NCBI GenBank assembly: GCA_017471185.1
Contig: JAFUVZ010000046.1
Location: 28,758-92,757 of the forward strand
Length of the DNA stretch: 64,000 nucleotides
Direction: 5' to 3'
From: Bacteroidaceae bacterium
GTDB lineage: Bacteria > Bacteroidota > Bacteroidia > Bacteroidales > Bacteroidaceae
This document shows positions 52,019 through 61,208 of the stretch, piece by piece. The first letter of the stretch is position 1. Every line of letters begins with the position of its first letter. Below the pieces are notes generated by a model, which was not told the origin of the DNA, made no database searches, and was given only the letters and a program-made list of their open reading frames with translations. The position numbers and the translations under genes are program-made.

Positions 52019-52492
52019 ATGAAGACAGTTCTATTAGTGGTCGGTAAGACTGTGGAGAAGTATTTCATTCAGGCGATAGAGGAATATGTACAACGCACCA
52101 AGCACTACATCTCTTTCGACCTGGAGGTCATACCCGAGCTGAAGAACACGAAAAGCTTGAGCGAGGAGCAGCAAAAGGAAAAGGAAGGCGAATTGATATT
52201 GAAATCGCTCCAGCCTGGCGATACGGTTGTGCTGCTGGATGAACACGGCAAAGAGATGCGGTCTATAGAGTTCGCTGAATATATGAAACGGAAACTGAAT
52301 ACTACGAACAAACGCTTGGTCTTCATCATCGGTGGTCCTTACGGGTTCTCTCCTGCCGTTTATGAGGTAGCGAAAGAGATGCTATCATTGAGCAAGATGA
52401 CATTTTCCCACCAAATGATCCGATTGATTTTCATCGAGCAGCTCTATCGTGCTATGAGTATTCTGAATGGCAGCCCTTATCACCACGAATAA
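52019..52492 (+). CDS. rlmH: 23S rRNA (pseudouridine1915-N3)-methyltransferase
   Basis: A 157-aa SPOUT methyltransferase: VVLLDEHGKEMRSIEFAEYM, VFIIGGPYGFSPAVYE (SAM-binding knot) and SLSKMTFSHQMIRLIFIEQLYRA. Methylates helix 69 of 23S rRNA. Divergent from nadC; its stop abuts the next, convergent gene (0-bp gap). Confidence 0.96.
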   Translation: MKTVLLVVGKTVEKYFIQAIEEYVQRTKHYISFDLEVIPELKNTKSLSEEQQKEKEGELILKSLQPGDTVVLLDEHGKEMRSIEFAEYMKRKLNTTNKRLVFIIGGPYGFSPAVYEVAKEMLSLSKMTFSHQMIRLIFIEQLYRAMSILNGSPYHHE

Positions 52493-53836
52493 TTACCAGC
52501 CCAATTTATTCAGACCAGCGTCTCTGTACCAGGAAGTGGAGCGATAAGCTTCATCCAGCGAAGTTGAAGCATCTTGTGACTGAGGGATAAAATGGGTGAT
52601 GCCGTGAGCGTTTTCCAAAGAGAACCAACGGCTGGCACTGGAAAAAAACTCTGGGGTGGCATTCCACACAGGTAACGCTTGATGATAAACCGTTTGCCAA
52701 CGATTGAACGCTTCTGCTGGCATGAGTTTCTGCATCAACTGCTCCATATCGAAATAATAATGTCTGCCCACAGAAGTGCGCTTATCATAATGCAAGATTT
52801 CACTACGCAACGTCTCATTGTCTGTTGAAGATACATCAGAAAGGCCCTGGGCTGTAACGTTTGCCAGGTTCTCTAATGCTGAACAGTCTATAACGCCAAT
52901 TGCCACGCCCCCATACCAGTTGTCAGAAGGCGGAACCAAGATACTGCTGTCGTCATATTTCCGTTCGTAGAAGGTAAAGAAAAGTTTCCCCATAGAGAAA
53001 GCGGCATCTTGACTGGCAAACATCAAGGGTAGCATTTGGTCGTATGGAGCACCAGCGGCAGGTGTCTCTGTCGGTGAAGCAATCAAATACTTAGCGCACT
53101 TACGCATAGCATAAGCCGTTTCCACAGAGAGCATATAGCAAGCATCAAACATCACAAACTCAAACGGCTTCCCTACAGCCTCCAGTACTTTTGCCAGATC
53201 TGCGATTTCAGTCTTCAAGGCATCAGCAGTTTTCAGTGTTCCGTTCTGTTGGTCAGAGCCTATGAATCTGACAGGATCAAAACTGCGCACGCCACTGACC
53301 TTTGCTGGTACCCATCCGTCGCCATGAGACCAATACACAAAGCCATAGCTTTCAGCAGGATACTTTTCAATCACCTCATCTAATACATCTTGAATGACAG
53401 CAGGATCAGAGGAAACGACGTCTTCATTGAAAGCCTTGACCACTTCAAATGTAGCATCACCTGCTGTAGAAGTGAGGCGGTAAATCGCAGGAAGAGTTTC
53501 CTCTTCAGCAGTATCCACAAACAGCAGAAGGTTATGGTTATTGAAGAAGCCTTCATTCATCGACACAGCTCCCTGAAGCAATTCGTCCAAATCGCCCGTC
53601 TGCTTATCATTCTTCAAAAAAGTGCTTAAGGAATTATCACCAGCGAAATAGAGAATGACGGTACGGTCTGCCTTATTCACCTCTGGGGTGACTGGAGGCA
53701 CTGGGTCAACAGGATCAGGATCAACGGGATTGACAGGTAAAACAGGAGTGGCAGGAGCATCATCTCCACCACACGAGCAGCAGATGAACAACGTGAGCAT
53801 CAGGCACACCTTAGTACAAACACACCATCCCTTCAT
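52493..53836 (-). CDS. C11 (clostripain) family cysteine peptidase lipoprotein, copy 1
   Basis: A 447-aa lipoprotein (LFICCSC lipobox) with a Pro/Asp/Val linker (NPVDPDPVDPVPPVTPE). The catalytic His is in YGFVYWSHGDGWVPAK and the Cys in EFVMFDACYMLSVETAYAMR. ASPTETPAAGAPYDQMLPLM also fits C11. The copy upstream (53852) aligns along the whole length. C11 enzymes cut after Lys/Arg and are often surface proteases of gut anaerobes. Confidence 0.88.
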   Translation of the reverse strand: MKGWCVCTKVCLMLTLFICCSCGGDDAPATPVLPVNPVDPDPVDPVPPVTPEVNKADRTVILYFAGDNSLSTFLKNDKQTGDLDELLQGAVSMNEGFFNNHNLLLFVDTAEEETLPAIYRLTSTAGDATFEVVKAFNEDVVSSDPAVIQDVLDEVIEKYPAESYGFVYWSHGDGWVPAKVSGVRSFDPVRFIGSDQQNGTLKTADALKTEIADLAKVLEAVGKPFEFVMFDACYMLSVETAYAMRKCAKYLIASPTETPAAGAPYDQMLPLMFASQDAAFSMGKLFFTFYERKYDDSSILVPPSDNWYGGVAIGVIDCSALENLANVTAQGLSDVSSTDNETLRSEILHYDKRTSVGRHYYFDMEQLMQKLMPAEAFNRWQTVYHQALPVWNATPEFFSSASRWFSLENAHGITHFIPQSQDASTSLDEAYRSTSWYRDAGLNKLGW

Positions 53837-53851
53837 CACCAGAACCGATTA

Positions 53852-55213
53852 TCACCATCCCAGCTTGCTAAGACCAGCATCCTTATACCATGATGTAGAA
53901 CGATATTCCACATCTCTGGCAGATGAAGAGTCTGTAGCGGTTGGTATGTAGTGAGACACTCCGTTAGTACCGGCCATGCTGAACATTCGGGCGTAAGCCG
54001 AATAATTCATGCCCGTAGTACTCCAGAAAGCAAGGGCATCTGCGTAAGCTCTTTTCCATTGAACCAGCAAAGTCTCTGACGGAATAATCTTCTCCATGAG
54101 CCCATGCATGTCATAATAGCCCACATGCGTATTATTACGCTTGTCATAGTCAAACACATTTTCACGCAGAGAAGTCACATCCACAGGGCCTTCAGGGAGA
54201 CACATCTCAGTCGTAGCCGCCAGGGCTTTCAGTTTCGAGCCCTTGATGACAGCGATGGAAACACCGCCTGTCCAGTTTTCATTGGCGTTTGTCACATCCG
54301 GGTTATACTTGTTCTCATAAAACTGGTAATAAGCTGTTGCCAGCTGCACGGCGGCATCGGAAGAGGCGAACATCTGTGGCACAACCTGATTATAAGGAGC
54401 TCCAGGTCCTGGAGTCTCAGTAGGCGAACTGATGATGAACTCAGCGCAATCCCTCAATTCATAAGCTACCTCCATCGACATCATGAAACAAGCGTCAAGC
54501 AGCAGGAAGTCGAGTTTCTTAGGCGCCTTCTTCAATACTTCCGCCAGTTCAGGAATACCAGTCTTGAAAGAACCTGAAGAATTAGCGGAACTATTGTTCC
54601 AATCCGCACCCATATATCGTAGTGGAGAGACAGAACGAAGCCCCTCCGTTTCATACTTACCGGGTGTCCATCCATCGCCATGTGACCAATACACAAAGCC
54701 ATAGCTGCTGGCAGGGAAAGTGCTATATGCCAGTTGCATGACCTCTTCGATTGAAGCAGGTTGGGTGGATGTAATCTCGTATGGAAACTCTTTGATAACC
54801 TCTTGTGCTGTATGAATCACCAGTTCTTTTTTCGTAGGGTCCGTAGCTGACACCTTGATTTCGCCCTCCTTCACCAGACGGAACAGAACTGGCTTCTGTG
54901 AGGAAGCGTTCTGGTCGTAGTACACCAGCAAGTTATTATTTGAATAAGTGCCGGCAGCCATCGACAGGATAGCGTCAGACATTTCCTGCAAATCGCTTGA
55001 TGCAAACCCTTTAGTGCCCAAGTCATTGTCAGCAACCATATAGACAAGCACGGTCCTATTGGCTGTAGAGCCTTGTTCAGGTGCCTTAGGCACATCATCA
55101 AGGCTTGGCTCGGTTGGAGAAATGGGCTCATCCTCCTTGGTGCAGGCTGAGAAAACCAGCAGACAGATGATCAACCATGAAAATATATGTAGGTCTTTGA
55201 TTCTCATTTCCAT
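53852..55213 (-). CDS. C11 (clostripain) family cysteine peptidase lipoprotein, copy 2
   Basis: A 453-aa lipoprotein (LLVFSAC lipobox). Catalytic His in YGFVYWSHGDGWTPGK and Cys in DFLLLDACFMMSMEVAYELR. SSPTETPGPGAPYNQVVPQM and the ending DVEYRSTSWYKDAGLSKLGW match copy 1 nearly word for word. The genes are 15 bp apart, so this is a tandem duplication in an operon with the small secreted protein upstream. Confidence 0.88.
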   Translation of the reverse strand: MEMRIKDLHIFSWLIICLLVFSACTKEDEPISPTEPSLDDVPKAPEQGSTANRTVLVYMVADNDLGTKGFASSDLQEMSDAILSMAAGTYSNNNLLVYYDQNASSQKPVLFRLVKEGEIKVSATDPTKKELVIHTAQEVIKEFPYEITSTQPASIEEVMQLAYSTFPASSYGFVYWSHGDGWTPGKYETEGLRSVSPLRYMGADWNNSSANSSGSFKTGIPELAEVLKKAPKKLDFLLLDACFMMSMEVAYELRDCAEFIISSPTETPGPGAPYNQVVPQMFASSDAAVQLATAYYQFYENKYNPDVTNANENWTGGVSIAVIKGSKLKALAATTEMCLPEGPVDVTSLRENVFDYDKRNNTHVGYYDMHGLMEKIIPSETLLVQWKRAYADALAFWSTTGMNYSAYARMFSMAGTNGVSHYIPTATDSSSARDVEYRSTSWYKDAGLSKLGW

Positions 55214-55224
55214 ATTTGTAAGAA

Positions 55225-55635
55225 TTATAATTCTTCAGGTTTGGTAAACTTGAATTCCTGTTCTTTGATCTCCACCACCCGACTGTTAGCCTTGGCAAAG
55301 CGAGCCATCACCTTAGCCAGTTGTTTCTCCAGTTTAGCTTTTTTAGTGTTGAACAAAACCAGGCAGGTATAGTTCGGTTTGCCTTGCGTCACCAGATAAT
55401 CGCGCAATTGGAAAGAGTAGCCAGAGCGACGGTGCAGATACAACTTGCGATCGAGTGTTGCATCATCAAGAGTCTGCAATTCTGTACAATAAGCCACAGA
55501 ATCATTGAACGAGGTAGCCACACCCACCGCATAAACCGTAGTATCTGCTACCTTTTCAGTTTTCGTTTTCTTGGCAGACGCCTGTCCGGCAGAAACGGCC
55601 AGCAACAGGAACAATATTATCTTCAAGTATTTCAT
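55225..55635 (-). CDS. Small secreted protein, first gene of the C11 operon
   Basis: A 136-aa protein with a signal peptide (MKYLKIILFLLLAVSAGQASA). The mature part has VYAVGVATSFNDSVAYCTELQ, a basic middle and KAKLEKQLAKVMARFAKANS. No family recognised. It ends 11 bp before the C11 gene. It could be a substrate, inhibitor or chaperone of the peptidases; this is only inference. The start at 55635 is chosen because the longer frame adds a segment that overlaps the rpoD terminator. Confidence 0.65.
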   Translation of the reverse strand: MKYLKIILFLLLAVSAGQASAKKTKTEKVADTTVYAVGVATSFNDSVAYCTELQTLDDATLDRKLYLHRRSGYSFQLRDYLVTQGKPNYTCLVLFNTKKAKLEKQLAKVMARFAKANSRVVEIKEQEFKFTKPEEL

Positions 55636-55676
55636 AATTCGAACCTTTAATATATAATAGGGTACAAAATTAATGA

Positions 55677-55717
55677 AAAAAAACCGGTATTCCATCATAG
55701 GGACACCGGTTTTTAAT
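55677..55717 (-). terminator. Terminator of rpoD
   Basis: A perfect 10-bp stem AAAAACCGGT/ACCGGTTTTT (55679-55688, 55705-55714). On the minus strand it is followed by further T. It lies 25 bp after the rpoD stop. Confidence 0.92.
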
Positions 55718-55741
55718 CTTTTTAGGAATTGATATGGCTAT

Positions 55742-56602
55742 TTATCCCAAATAAGCCTTGAGCAACTTGCTACGGTTACTTTGTCTTAACCTTCTGATTG
55801 CTTTTTCTTTAATCTGGCGAACACGCTCACGAGTGAGTCCAAACTTGTCGCCGATTTCCTCTAATGTCATTTCCTGCTGGCCGATGCCAAAAAACATCTG
55901 GATAATGTCTTTCTCACGGTCAGTTAACGTAGAGAGCGCTCTATCAATTTCCTTCGCAAGAGACTCGTTCACCAATTCACGATCGGCCATAGGGGAGTCG
56001 TCATTAGGCAGCACGTCCAGCAAACTGTTATCCTCTCCTTCCACAAAAGGAGCATCTACAGAAATGTGCCTTCCTGATACCTTGAGGGTGTCAGCTACCT
56101 TGTCAACCGGAACATCCAGTGTTTCCGCCAGTTCCTCTGCTGAAGGGCGACGCTCATTCTCCTGTTCGAACTTAGAGAGGGCCTTACTGATCTTGTTCAG
56201 CGAGCCCACCTGGTTTAAAGGCAGACGAACGATACGTGACTGTTCAGCGAGTGCCTGTAAGATTGACTGACGTATCCACCAAACTGCGTAACTGATAAAC
56301 TTGAAACCACGCGTTTCATCAAATTTCTCTGCCGCCTTGATCAGTCCCAGATTTCCTTCGTTAATCAAGTCAGGCAAGCTAAGTCCTTGGTTCTGATACT
56401 GTTTAGCTACAGATACCACGAAACGTAGGTTTGCACGTGTCAGTTTTTCCAGAGCCTCTCTGTCACCCTTGCGGATGCGCTGTGCCAAATCAACTTCTTC
56501 TTCTACAGTTATCAATCCTTCACGACCTATCTCCTGCAGATACTTGTCAAGTGATTGGCTTTCACGATTGGTGATACTTTTGGTAATCTTTAATTGTCTC
56601 AT
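55742..56602 (-). CDS. rpoD: Primary sigma factor (sigma-70, short Bacteroidetes type)
   Basis: A 286-aa sigma-70 without region 1.1. Regions 1.2 and 2 ([60 protein letters not shown]), region 3 ([20 protein letters not shown]) and region 4 ([42 protein letters not shown]) are all present. This is the house-keeping sigma factor that recognises TTTG/TAnnTTTG promoters. Confidence 0.96.
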   Translation of the reverse strand: MRQLKITKSITNRESQSLDKYLQEIGREGLITVEEEVDLAQRIRKGDREALEKLTRANLRFVVSVAKQYQNQGLSLPDLINEGNLGLIKAAEKFDETRGFKFISYAVWWIRQSILQALAEQSRIVRLPLNQVGSLNKISKALSKFEQENERRPSAEELAETLDVPVDKVADTLKVSGRHISVDAPFVEGEDNSLLDVLPNDDSPMADRELVNESLAKEIDRALSTLTDREKDIIQMFFGIGQQEMTLEEIGDKFGLTRERVRQIKEKAIRRLRQSNRSKLLKAYLG

Positions 56603-56719
56603 CCTTACAAAACATCGAAAATCGGTACAAAGTTACATAATATTCTATTAAAATCCAAAAATATTCGCATTTTTATTGCCCTGGGGAGGCGTACAGTTTA
56701 CACGTTGAAGACCGGACAA

Positions 56720-56751
56720 TAAAAAAGTAGGGAGTATGGCAAAGCCCTACT
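56720..56751 (-). terminator. Terminator of the HtrA-like gene
   Basis: Stem AGTAGGG/CCCTACT (56726-56732, 56745-56751), followed on the minus strand by six T. Confidence 0.8.
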
Positions 56752-56779
56752 CCCCAACTCTTTACACCCTACTCCGGGA

Positions 56780-58306
56780 TTATTCTTGACTCAAATCTAC
56801 TGCGTAGTTAGCACGGCGTCCACTTGGATAGATACCTGAGATGAACAGCACCTGCTCAGGAGACTGCGTAGCCAGTTTCAACACCGTCTGAAGATCTTCC
56901 TCCGAGCGGATTGTTTCATTGTTTGCCTTCTGGATAATAAAGCCCTTGCGGATACCGGCATCCTGCATCTTACCTTTGCTTACACCAGTCACTTCCAGAC
57001 CATAGCTCAGGTTCAGCTGCTTCTTGGTATCGTCAGAGATAGCACGGAAGACTGCGCCCAGGATGTCCATATCTGCGCTCTTCACCACTTTAGTATTACC
57101 CTGTGAATTCTTCAAGGTGATATCAAAAGTCTTCTGGCTCTTCTTACGCATCACGGTAACCTTCACCTTGTCGCCAGGACGATGCTGAGCCAAAGCTTCC
57201 TGCAGGTCACTGAACTTATGGATAGACTTATTGTCGATAGCAGTGATCACATCATCGGTTTCAAGGATACCGGCTGCAGACCCGCCTTCAACTACATCAG
57301 CCACATATACACCATCTTTCACACCCAGTTCGTCAATCTTCTTGCGCATTTCCTCTGCCTGTGCCTCATTCATGGTCAAGTCTGTACCCAATGTATTACC
57401 ACGGATGCCCAGCAATGCACGCTGAACGGTACCGTATTGCTTCAGGTCAGCCACCACCTTGGTCATAATGCTGGTTGGAATAGCGAAACCATAGCCCGAA
57501 TAAGCGCCTGTAGGAGAATACAACATTGCATTAATACCTACCAGCTCGCCACGGGCATTCACCAATGCACCACCTGAGTTTCCTGAGTTGATTGCCGCGT
57601 CAGTCTGAATGAATGACTGGATATTGGCAGCCTGTCCGTTAGAAGCGGTTCCACCCAGAGAGCGGGCCTTAGCGCTCACGATACCAGCGGTAACGGTAGA
57701 ATTGAGGTTGAACGGGTTACCTACTGCCAGCACCCATTCGCCCACCTTCAACGCCTCAGAGTCACCTATTGGAAGCGTTGGGAAATCATTTCCCTCAATC
57801 TTCACCAATGCCAGGTCGGTATCAGGATCCACACCAATCAAGCGGCCTTTCAACTCACGCTCATCGTTCAGTTTCACCACGATTTCATCAGCACCCTCCA
57901 CCACATGGTTGTTGGTCACGATGTAACCATCCTTAGAAATTATCACACCAGAGCCGAAGCCCACGCGAGGCTGTGTCTGAATCTGACGCTGCTGACCACG
58001 TCCGTCACCAAAGAAGAAGTCGAAGATGTCAGGCATATCCTGCACGGTCTGCGTGCGGCTCAGCTGTGTTGAACGGATATGTACCACAGCATGTACAGAA
58101 GCCTCGGCTGCTGCCGTCAGGTCCACAGGTTGTGCGTCAGCGCCATTGAATGAAGCCAACTTCATATGGTCGTTCTGTTCAAATAGCTCCGTGAATGAAG
58201 CAGCCGGCTGGTTCTTTTCCATCAGCTTGTAGGTAGTAATGCCTGCTACACCGGCACTCAGCAAAACGATTGCCACAATGCCTAAGAATGTCTTTGTCTG
58301 TTTCAT
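56780..58306 (-). CDS. HtrA/Deg-family periplasmic serine protease
   Basis: A 508-aa protein starting at the ATG at 58306 (an upstream GTG frame adds 26 unlikely residues). One N-terminal hydrophobic segment (FLGIVAIVLLSAGVAGI) serves as signal/anchor. The trypsin-like domain has His in IVTNNHVVEGAD, Asp in DPDTDLALVKI and Ser in INSGNSGGALVN. Two PDZ domains follow (about 300-400 and 415-500). Degrades or refolds damaged envelope proteins. Confidence 0.95.
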   Translation of the reverse strand: MKQTKTFLGIVAIVLLSAGVAGITTYKLMEKNQPAASFTELFEQNDHMKLASFNGADAQPVDLTAAAEASVHAVVHIRSTQLSRTQTVQDMPDIFDFFFGDGRGQQRQIQTQPRVGFGSGVIISKDGYIVTNNHVVEGADEIVVKLNDERELKGRLIGVDPDTDLALVKIEGNDFPTLPIGDSEALKVGEWVLAVGNPFNLNSTVTAGIVSAKARSLGGTASNGQAANIQSFIQTDAAINSGNSGGALVNARGELVGINAMLYSPTGAYSGYGFAIPTSIMTKVVADLKQYGTVQRALLGIRGNTLGTDLTMNEAQAEEMRKKIDELGVKDGVYVADVVEGGSAAGILETDDVITAIDNKSIHKFSDLQEALAQHRPGDKVKVTVMRKKSQKTFDITLKNSQGNTKVVKSADMDILGAVFRAISDDTKKQLNLSYGLEVTGVSKGKMQDAGIRKGFIIQKANNETIRSEEDLQTVLKLATQSPEQVLFISGIYPSGRRANYAVDLSQE

Positions 58307-58489
58307 ATTCTTATTTACCTTAAATGTTAATATTTCCGTTTTATTTAACTTTTCGATGTTAAAATAACGGCAAATTTCGTTCACTTGTATCTTTTGGCAG
58401 CTGTTTTTGTCCTCTTTTAACTAAACCGTTTAACAACTTAACAGCGCTTAACGGCAAGGACTGACATTTTTACATTCTATAAGTTAATG

Positions 58490-58579
58490 GATAATGTTCA
58501 ATGTTCAAAATTGCGATTAAGCGAGCGGAGAGCCAAGCTTGCTTGGGCTATCCCGAGCGTGAGCAATTTGGAGCGAAGC
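58490..58579. repeat. Interspersed GAGCGGAGAGCC repeat copy with TTCAATG tract
   Basis: Starts with GTTCAATGTTCAA, then GCGATTAAGCGAGCGGAGAG, a stem GCCAAGC/GCTTGGGC, CGAGCGTGAGCA and GAGCGAAGCTCAATG. It resembles the element at 963-1077. It lies just beyond the end of the epimerase gene. Confidence 0.7.
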
Positions 58580-59749
58580 TCAATGTTCAACGTTCAACGG
58601 TCTGACGCCTATTCCAGGCAGATCAGGCAAAGTAATCTTGCCTTTTTCCACCGTCATACCCACGAAGCGGTCGTTAGAGATGAGCAGATTTCCGTCAAGG
58701 TCGGCAAAATCTACGGCTGGCGAGAGCTGGGCGGCAGCACTCACCGCACAAGAGGTTTCCGTCATGCAGCCAATCATCACCTTCATGTCCAAAGCCCTGG
58801 CGAAATTCACCATCTTCCACGCCTCACGCATGCCCGTACATTTCATCAGCTTGATGTTAATGCCATGAAAAGCACCTTGCAGACCAGCCACATCACTTAG
58901 CCGCTGGCAAGATTCGTCAGCGAAGATGGGCAGCGGACTGCGTTCGGTAAGCCAAGCCGTGTCATCCAACTGACTTATTGGCATAGGTTGCTCCACCATC
59001 ACGATGCCATGCTCCTTGAGCCAATGAATCATCTCGAGAGCAAATTTCTTGTCTTTCCAGCCTTGGTTGGCATCCACCGCGATAGGCAGATCGGTCACCT
59101 CGCGGATTGTCTCTATCATTTCCTTATCATGATCAGAGCCGACTTTCACCTTTAATATATTAAAGAGGCCGGCACACTCTTTGGTCTTTTCTCTCACCAC
59201 ATCGGGAGTATCTATGCCAATAGTAAAGGTAGTGCTGGGTGCTAAAGTCTTGTCAAGCCCCCAAATCTTATACCAGGGAGCACCAAGCAATTTGCCCACG
59301 AGGTCATGCAGGGCAATGTCAACAGCAGCTTTGGCAGCAGGGTCAGCATCACTCAACCCATCGATATAGGTGAGAATCTCCTCCATCTTGAAGGGATCAT
59401 CAAACTGCGACAAATCCACCTTGTTCAAAAAAGTGCTCACGCTCTCCACCGTCTGCCCCAGATACTGCGGCATAGAGGCCTCACCATAGCCAGTCACGCC
59501 ATCATACTCTATCTCCACCTGGACGTCAGGAGTGGTAGTGCGCGAATAAGATGAAACAGTAAACACATGCCTCAGTTTCAGTTCGTAAGGAAAGAAACGA
59601 AGCTTCATGCGAGCCCCTGCACCATGATTGACGTTGGGAGCCGATATAGCATCATCCTTACATCTGTCGATGGCAAGTCCGGCTGCCGCTCCCACGCCCA
59701 CCAAGCAAGCGGTTTTAAGGAACCCCCTTCTATTAATCACCTTTTCCAT
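58580..59749 (-). CDS. L-Ala-D/L-Glu (dipeptide) epimerase, Tat-exported
   Basis: A 389-aa enolase-superfamily protein. RRGFLK at residues 7-12 with the hydrophobic stretch after it is a twin-arginine signal. Active-site residues of the muconate-lactonising subgroup: Lys in LKVKVGSD, Asp in PIAVDANQGW, Glu in MVEQPMP, Asp in IFADESC and Lys in NIKLMKC. The family interconverts L-Ala-D-Glu and L-Ala-L-Glu from murein. It follows the NlpC/P60 gene, a classic pairing for murein peptide salvage. Confidence 0.88.
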   Translation of the reverse strand: MEKVINRRGFLKTACLVGVGAAAGLAIDRCKDDAISAPNVNHGAGARMKLRFFPYELKLRHVFTVSSYSRTTTPDVQVEIEYDGVTGYGEASMPQYLGQTVESVSTFLNKVDLSQFDDPFKMEEILTYIDGLSDADPAAKAAVDIALHDLVGKLLGAPWYKIWGLDKTLAPSTTFTIGIDTPDVVREKTKECAGLFNILKVKVGSDHDKEMIETIREVTDLPIAVDANQGWKDKKFALEMIHWLKEHGIVMVEQPMPISQLDDTAWLTERSPLPIFADESCQRLSDVAGLQGAFHGINIKLMKCTGMREAWKMVNFARALDMKVMIGCMTETSCAVSAAAQLSPAVDFADLDGNLLISNDRFVGMTVEKGKITLPDLPGIGVRPLNVEH

Positions 59750-59848
59750 TATCCATTACCCATTATTCATTATTCATTGTTCATTCTCCATTATTCATTC
59801 TCCATTATCCATTATTCATTCTCCATTCTCCATTATTCATTCTCCATT
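59750..59848. repeat. ATTATTCATTCTCC simple-sequence tract
   Basis: Near-tandem runs of CATTATTCATTCTCC and CCATTATCCATTATTC fill the gap between the NlpC/P60 and epimerase genes. The tract reaches into the NlpC/P60 gene and supplies its last codons and its stop (AAT GGA GAA TGA). Similar runs lie at 62890-62945 and about 63410-63445. Confidence 0.85.
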
Positions 59849-60886
59849 ATAATAAGGGTTCTTGTCCGTCGTATTCAGTCCTGCCTCCTTATTTATATAA
59901 GGCAGGATGCGCACAGCATACAGCAAGCGGTTGAGGTTCATCTCGTCAAACAGCTCGTCTTCAGGCTTCAGACTACTCACATGCACATTGCCCTGAGAGT
60001 GGATGAATCGTCCGTTTCCGAGATACATGCCCACATGAGACACACCCTCCTTGCGTTCTGGCGTTGCCTTACGTCCGAAGAAAATCAGGTCGCCAGGCTC
60101 AATGTTGCTGAAATCTGGTGCAATCTCGATATGCTGTCCCACCTTCACCATCTGCGAAGCATCACGAGGAATGATCATATCATGCATATAATAGATGTTG
60201 CGGATATATCCGCTGCAATCCATACCTTTAGAGGAAGTCCCTGCCCACATATACGGGAATCCCATCATGGTATAAGCCGTCTCGATGAGTGAGGCGGCAT
60301 CCTGCTTCAAACCCTTCCTCCACTCGTTGATTGGCTTGGCAATGCCCTCTGACACAAAGCCTTGCCTGCCATCAGGAAATTCCACCTGATAGTATGAGCC
60401 TTTCTTGCCCATAAGCTTGAGCCTGTCGCCTGCCACCACATCCGAAACGGTCTGCGACTTATCATTTGCCTCTGCATATACAGTGCCGAAATGGCTGGTA
60501 ACCGTTACCTTATCTGCCTGGTTCCAAGCGTCATATTCAGCTTTTGTCATACGCCAGATGCCCACAGGATGCACCCATCCTGTATAGTCGTCTGGTGTCT
60601 GAATCTCGTACCACGTGTCAAATGCCAACACCTTGACAGGCATACCCATCAGTGCCTGTGTGCTCATCTCAGCCGTAAAGTCCGGTGTCTGGCGCAGGTT
60701 ACACACTGATAAGTTCACCACAGCATAGTTCTTGCCATCTTTGATAGAGGTGTCTTTCTGCTCTGTCACCACAGGCTCTTCTTTCTTGTCATTCTTCAAT
60801 ACCAGCGGTAATGCAATAGCCAGCATCAGCACGGTGGTGGCCAGTGAGACACCACACATAATCAACAGTTGTTTTCTTTTATTCAT
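59837..60886 (-). CDS. NlpC/P60 (C40) endopeptidase with SH3 domains
   Basis: A 349-aa protein anchored by an N-terminal helix (LLIMCGVSLATTVLMLAIAL). Two SH3-like domains follow (about 50-115 and 125-185: VCNLRQTPDFTAEM, GDRLKLMGKKGSYYQV). The C-terminal NlpC/P60 domain has Cys in SKGMDCSGYIRNIYY, His in GVSHVGMYLGNGRFIH, and a third polar residue (the second His, in RFIHSQG). This layout matches YkfC-type gamma-D-glutamyl-L-diamino-acid endopeptidases, whose product feeds the epimerase encoded next. Confidence 0.9.
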   Translation of the reverse strand: MNKRKQLLIMCGVSLATTVLMLAIALPLVLKNDKKEEPVVTEQKDTSIKDGKNYAVVNLSVCNLRQTPDFTAEMSTQALMGMPVKVLAFDTWYEIQTPDDYTGWVHPVGIWRMTKAEYDAWNQADKVTVTSHFGTVYAEANDKSQTVSDVVAGDRLKLMGKKGSYYQVEFPDGRQGFVSEGIAKPINEWRKGLKQDAASLIETAYTMMGFPYMWAGTSSKGMDCSGYIRNIYYMHDMIIPRDASQMVKVGQHIEIAPDFSNIEPGDLIFFGRKATPERKEGVSHVGMYLGNGRFIHSQGNVHVSSLKPEDELFDEMNLNRLLYAVRILPYINKEAGLNTTDKNPYYNGE

Positions 60887-60996
60887 AATGTTAAAAATTT
60901 AGGTGCAAAGATAGTGGTTTTCTTCCTGAATCCTGCAAAGACAGGCAGAAAAAAGAAGGTTTCACTACAGAGAAGCCTTCCGTAGATTTACAATAA

Positions 60997-61145
60997 TCAG
61001 ATTATCAATCCTCCACCGCCTCCATCACCAGAGCCTCCATCACTACCGATACTACTGCCAGAGTTACTTCCAGAAGACTGACTGCCTGAAGACTGGTTTC
61101 CTGATGAGCTTCCCTCTGCTCCCGTATTAATCAGGCAAAGGCTAT
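60997..61145 (-). pseudogene. Leftover Gly/Ser-rich C-terminal tail of an HU-like protein
   Basis: Minus-strand frame ending GSDGGSGDGGGGGLII and preceded by NTGAEGSSSGNQSSGSQSSG. It resembles the low-complexity tails of Bacteroidales HU-like proteins, such as GGDTGTSTGAGG at 62.75 kb. There is no ATG, and a terminator lies between it and the gene upstream. The only start possible is a TTG overlapping that gene's stop. I read it as an orphan tail rather than a gene. Confidence 0.45.
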
Positions 61146-61148
61146 CAG

Positions 61149-61186
61149 GAAAAAGCGACCTCTCCGAAGGTCTGGGAAGGTCGCTC
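61149..61186 (-). terminator. Terminator of the 196-aa gene
   Basis: Stem AGCGACCT/AGGTCGCT (61154-61161, 61178-61185), followed on the minus strand by TTTTTCC. It lies 23 bp after the stop of the gene upstream. Confidence 0.8.
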
Positions 61187-61208
61187 AAAATCACGAAAGA
61201 AGTCAGTA

